NCBI GenBank assembly: GCA_001898405.1
Contig: MKTW01000004.1
Coordinates: 322,156 to 386,155 of the forward strand
Direction: 5' to 3'
From: Sphingobacteriales bacterium 44-61
GTDB taxonomy: Bacteria > Bacteroidota > Bacteroidia > Chitinophagales > Chitinophagaceae
Length of the DNA: 64,000 bases
Below the pieces are notes generated by a model that worked only from the letters and a program-made list of their open reading frames with translations, did no database searches and had not been told where the DNA came from. The position numbers and the translations under genes are program-made. Of the stretch, positions 61,156 to 64,000 are shown one piece after another; within the stretch, counting starts at the first letter, position 1, and every line of letters begins with the position of its first letter.

Positions 61156-61175
61156 ATAGTTGTTTGTGCAACTAT
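61156..61175. promoter_or_regulatory. Putative MarR operator
   Basis: Perfect inverted repeat ATAGTTG-TTTGTG-CAACTAT directly before the marR start codon. The size, spacing and TAGTTG/CAACTA wording fit a MarR dimer site. It overlaps the predicted transcription start of marR. Confidence 0.7.
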
Positions 61176-61176
61176 C

Positions 61177-61207
61177 CAAAAATAATATTAAATTTGAATT
61201 ACCGCAA
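61177..61207 (-). promoter_or_regulatory. Bacteroidota-type promoter of the marR operon
   Basis: Minus strand: TTG (complement of 61205-61207), 20-bp spacer, TATTTTTG (complement of 61177-61184), an exact -33/-7 match. The predicted start is just inside the operator at 61156-61175, leaving a leader of roughly 15 nt before the ATG at 61155. Confidence 0.65.
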
Positions 61208-61239
61208 GTAAATTTTTTACTTCAACCGTTTTTAACAAT

Positions 61240-62052
61240 ATGCAACAGCAGTTGCTCACTTACCGGGATTCAACTGTCAATTATTACCGTTTTGGCCATG
61301 GTCCAAAGCAGGTGCTTTGTTTTCATGGGTATGGTGAGGATGCACAATCCTTTGCTTTCCTTGAAGGGCCAATGGGTAATGAATACAGTTTCCACGCCAT
61401 AGATCTTCCCTTCCACGGGCAAACAATATGGAAACAGGGGCTTGATTTTACGGTAAATGACCTGCAGCAGGTCCTTTCCCCTGTCTCCGGCCAATTGAAA
61501 GCCGCAAATAGCAAACCAGTTCTTCTTGGTTTCAGCTTGGGTGGCCGCGTTGCTCTCAGTCTTTATCAATCGGAGCCGGAAAGTGCCGGCAAACTGGTGT
61601 TGCTGGCCCCGGACGGGCTGCTGATGAATCCCTGGTACTGGCTGTCTACTCAAACAATGATGGGTAACCGTCTTTTCAGTTTTACAATGAAACACCCTGG
61701 CTGGTTTTTCGGAACATTGAGAGGTCTGAACAAAATGGGGCAGGTGAATGCCAGTGTATCCAGGTTTGTGAATTCCTATATTGGAAATCCTGAATTGCGC
61801 ACCTTATTGTATCAGCGCTGGACGGTTTTGCGTAAGCTAAGACCCGATCTTTCCCTGATCAGATCATTTATCAGGAAATATGAAACGCCAGTACATCTTC
61901 TCTATGGAAAGCACGATCGTATCATATTACCGGAACGCGGTGAGAAATTCAGAAAGGGAATAGAAGAATATTGCACCATCGATATAGTGCCTGCAGGTCA
62001 CCAGGTGTTGCAGGAAAAGTATATCAGGCAGATAAAGGAGGCGCTGAAATAA
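61240..62052 (+). CDS. Alpha/beta hydrolase
   Basis: 270 residues. Oxyanion motif CFHGYG (residues ~25-31), nucleophile elbow GFSLGG near residue 95, the Asp in LLYGKHDRI, and the catalytic His in PAGHQVLQE. It resembles small soluble esterases or lactonases of the MhpC/YbfF type; substrate unknown. Divergent from marR with 60-85 bp between, so the operator there might affect this gene too. Confidence 0.88.
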   Translation: MQQQLLTYRDSTVNYYRFGHGPKQVLCFHGYGEDAQSFAFLEGPMGNEYSFHAIDLPFHGQTIWKQGLDFTVNDLQQVLSPVSGQLKAANSKPVLLGFSLGGRVALSLYQSEPESAGKLVLLAPDGLLMNPWYWLSTQTMMGNRLFSFTMKHPGWFFGTLRGLNKMGQVNASVSRFVNSYIGNPELRTLLYQRWTVLRKLRPDLSLIRSFIRKYETPVHLLYGKHDRIILPERGEKFRKGIEEYCTIDIVPAGHQVLQEKYIRQIKEALK

Positions 62053-62087
62053 ATACAGGTGTTTACATTTGTAATAATCTTGTTCAA

Positions 62088-63203
62088 ATGATCATTCCAG
62101 CTATTCTCATATGTTTACTTGCCTTGTACGCAGCATTGATCATTTTTTATTGGCAAAGCTGGAAATCGGTCCCTGTTTTTGTGCCAGGTCAGCAAGTTCC
62201 TTCCATTTTCATATCTGTTATTATTCCTGCAAGAAATGAAGAAGACAATATTGGGGCATTGTTGCAGGCGCTGGAACAGCAAACCTATCCCAAAGAGCTT
62301 TTCGAGATAATTGTTATTGATGATCACTCCACTGATCAAACGGCAGCTATCGTAACGCAATTCCCCCGTGTTACGCTTTTACAATTAAAAGAAGATGCGA
62401 TCAATTCTTATAAGAAGAAAGCGATAGAGACAGGTATTGCCGCAGCTAAAGGTGAATTGATCGTTACCACTGATGCAGATTGTGTTCCCCCGCCTGAGTG
62501 GCTCGCAATAATCGCTTCATTTAAAAAAGAAACGGATGCGGTGTTCATTGCTGCACCGGTGGCTTTTCAATGCAACCGCTCTTTATTACAAAAATTCCAG
62601 GCTATGGATTTTATGGTATTGCAGGGCATTACAGGCGCTGCTGTATACCGCAAACACCTTTCCATGAGCAATGGCGCCAACCTGGCTTATGATCGTAAGG
62701 TGTTTTATGAGGTTGGCAGCTTTACCGGCATCGATCATATTGCTTCCGGCGACGACATGCTGCTGATGCATAAGATAGCCAGTGCATATCCTGACAGGGT
62801 GCAATATCTCAAATCGCCGAAGGCTATTGTTTCCACAACTCCCATGAAAACATGGAAAGCATTTTTTAATCAACGCATCCGGTGGGCAAGTAAAGCCAGG
62901 AAGTACAACGATCCGCGTATCCTGCCGGTACTTGCTTTGGTATATTTATTCAACCTTTGCTTTCTTCTGTTATTCATTGCAGGGTTCTGGAACCAGGTTT
63001 ACTTTTTATACGCAGCCGGATTACTGCTTCTGAAAACCATTATTGAATTCCCTTTGTTTATCAGCCTTGCCGTTTTTTTCCGGAAGCGCTTTGCTATAAA
63101 ATTGTTCCTGTTTTTTCAACCCCTGCATATTTTATATACGATCATCTCCGGCTTGTTTGGTCAGTTTGGTAAATATGAATGGAAGGGCCGGAAAATAAAA
63201 TGA
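62088..63203 (+). CDS. Membrane-bound GT2 glycosyltransferase, processive type
   Basis: 371 residues from ATG 62088; longer in-frame starts overlap the hydrolase gene and lack a membrane helix. N-terminal transmembrane helix, then a GT-A domain with the four-aspartate pattern DDHSTD, TTDADC, SGDDMLL and the Q-x-x-R-W motif QRIRW that marks processive cellulose/hyaluronan-synthase-like enzymes. Three or four C-terminal transmembrane helices follow. Builds or adds to a glycan at the inner membrane; the sugar is unknown. 36 bp after the hydrolase, same strand. Confidence 0.9.
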   Translation: MIIPAILICLLALYAALIIFYWQSWKSVPVFVPGQQVPSIFISVIIPARNEEDNIGALLQALEQQTYPKELFEIIVIDDHSTDQTAAIVTQFPRVTLLQLKEDAINSYKKKAIETGIAAAKGELIVTTDADCVPPPEWLAIIASFKKETDAVFIAAPVAFQCNRSLLQKFQAMDFMVLQGITGAAVYRKHLSMSNGANLAYDRKVFYEVGSFTGIDHIASGDDMLLMHKIASAYPDRVQYLKSPKAIVSTTPMKTWKAFFNQRIRWASKARKYNDPRILPVLALVYLFNLCFLLLFIAGFWNQVYFLYAAGLLLLKTIIEFPLFISLAVFFRKRFAIKLFLFFQPLHILYTIISGLFGQFGKYEWKGRKIK

Positions 63204-63233
63204 ACCATACGCATTTATTAATATCTTTCCGCT

Positions 63234-64000
63234 ATGAGCAATGATCAATCATTTCAACGTGCTGCATGGCGAAGGCTTCGCCGCAATAAGGGTGCGTTGT
63301 TTGGTTTGCTCGTTATTATCGCTGCTATTTTTATTGCTGTCTTTGCTTATTTCCTGGCTCCGGACCCATCACCATTTGCCAATCGTATTATCCTGGAGAT
63401 CGGAGGCAACAAGCCCGGCTTCCGGCAGGATTTTCTCCTGGTTAAAAAAGAGAAAACAGTGATAAGGCCTTCATTTTTCGGAAGGCTTATGAATGGAAAA
63501 GAAGATCCTTACTATTATGTTCCGATTGTAGGCTACGAACAAAAAGCCGACAGCATTATCGTGCAAAAATTCATTGATGAAGGGTTGAGTGAACGTCAGG
63601 CATATTCAACCAGCCAGCTATCTCCTTCTCCTATTGTTTCCCAGAAATTCATCCTCGGCACCGATAAGTTTGGCCGTGATATTCTCAGCCGCCTGCTGGT
63701 AGGCACGCGGGTAAGCCTGAGTGTGGGATTGATCACCGTTATCATTTCACTTTCTATTGGTTTGGTGCTTGGTTCAATGGCTGGTTATTTCCGTGGCAGG
63801 ACCGATGATATCATTATGTGGTTCATCAACGTGATCTGGAGCATTCCCACTTTATTGTTGGTATTTGCGATTACTCTGGCATTGGGAAAAGGCTTCTGGC
63901 AGGTGTTTATCGCCATAGGACTGACGATGTGGGTGAACGTGGCGAGGTTAGTAAGAGGACAGGTACTGGCTGTTCGTGAACTTGAATACATCGAAGCCAC
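63234..64000 (+). CDS. ABC transporter permease, DppC/OppC type (3' end outside window)
   Basis: Open from ATG 63234 to the window edge, 255 residues seen. Transmembrane helix at about 20-42, then an unusually long extracytoplasmic insert (about 43-140, versus roughly 40-50 in typical DppC proteins), followed by the family signature ILGTDKFGRDILSRLL and the permease helices, ending at 'VREL' near the conserved EAA-type loop. Inner-membrane subunit of a dipeptide/oligopeptide importer or exporter. The partner permease and ATPases are not in the window. Confidence 0.92.
   Translation, partial: MSNDQSFQRAAWRRLRRNKGALFGLLVIIAAIFIAVFAYFLAPDPSPFANRIILEIGGNKPGFRQDFLLVKKEKTVIRPSFFGRLMNGKEDPYYYVPIVGYEQKADSIIVQKFIDEGLSERQAYSTSQLSPSPIVSQKFILGTDKFGRDILSRLLVGTRVSLSVGLITVIISLSIGLVLGSMAGYFRGRTDDIIMWFINVIWSIPTLLLVFAITLALGKGFWQVFIAIGLTMWVNVARLVRGQVLAVRELEYIEA

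Noticed and set aside
61971-62087. 39-residue N-terminal extension of the membrane glycosyltransferase
   Set aside because: Overlaps the preceding hydrolase gene and lacks a membrane helix; ATG 62088 begins exactly at the first transmembrane segment.
1-64000. CRISPR arrays, tRNA/rRNA genes, transposases, integrases or phage genes
   Set aside because: None found on inspection: no regularly spaced repeats, no cloverleaf-like sequence in the intergenic gaps, no recognised mobile-element proteins.

Overview
The window looks like chromosomal DNA from a Bacteroidota bacterium, most likely a Chitinophagaceae-type soil or plant-associated glycan degrader. The evidence is a SusC/SusD pair with its own ECF sigma and FecR anti-sigma genes, a secreted glycanase with a type IX secretion C-terminal sorting domain, a beta-propeller/Y_Y_Y histidine kinase with a LytTR regulator, a TamL/TamB pair, and promoters of the -33 TTG / -7 TAnnTTTG kind. 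No transposase, integrase, phage gene, CRISPR array, rRNA or tRNA was seen.

Layout. 1-6.3 kb: lysS (cut by the left edge), an SDR oxidoreductase, then a tightly overlapping envelope operon on the minus strand (a Lon-N-domain protein, coaX, an outer-membrane barrel protein, lptC). 6.3-10.3 kb: a surface-polysaccharide patch with an O-antigen-ligase-like protein, a MeaB-type GTPase fused in frame to a glycosyltransferase domain, and a GT2 enzyme. 10.3-15.3 kb: a LytTR response regulator and its giant sensor kinase, a small membrane protein, a degenerate TPP-riboswitch-like relic and a nested GC-rich palindrome. 15.3-30.5 kb: typA, an alpha/beta hydrolase, a Gfo/Idh/MocA oxidoreductase, tamL-tamB, fabH, a lipid kinase, and a small AT-rich two-gene cassette of unknown function.

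30.7-43.8 kb is a polysaccharide utilisation locus on the minus strand. The order of transcription is ECF sigma, FecR anti-sigma, SusC with an STN signalling domain, SusD, a FAD-dependent oxidoreductase, and a 1364-residue GH16 enzyme. Together these form a sense-import-degrade system, probably for a beta-1,3-glucan such as laminarin (the substrate is inferred). 43.9-53.5 kb carries a membrane patatin-like phospholipase, heme A synthase, RNase HII, a small basic secreted protein, the tRNA t6A enzyme, a JmjC/cupin-8 protein, a 2-oxoacid:ferredoxin oxidoreductase beta subunit without its alpha subunit, and an S9 peptidase. 53.6-57.4 kb is the whole oxidative pentose phosphate branch (gnd-zwf-pgl) ending in a clear terminator. 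57.4-64 kb: a reaction-centre-type cytochrome c, an integral membrane protein, a marR-acyl-CoA dehydrogenase operon with a visible promoter and operator, an alpha/beta hydrolase, a membrane glycosyltransferase, and the start of a DppC-type ABC permease that runs off the right edge.

Most of the window is ordinary core genome. The best candidates for something undescribed are the MeaB-glycosyltransferase fusion, the AT-rich cassette at 29.8-30.55 kb whose larger protein has a C-x3-C-x3-C-x3-C motif, the long perfect inverted repeats in intergenic DNA, and a terminator hairpin lying inside the 3' end of a convergent gene.
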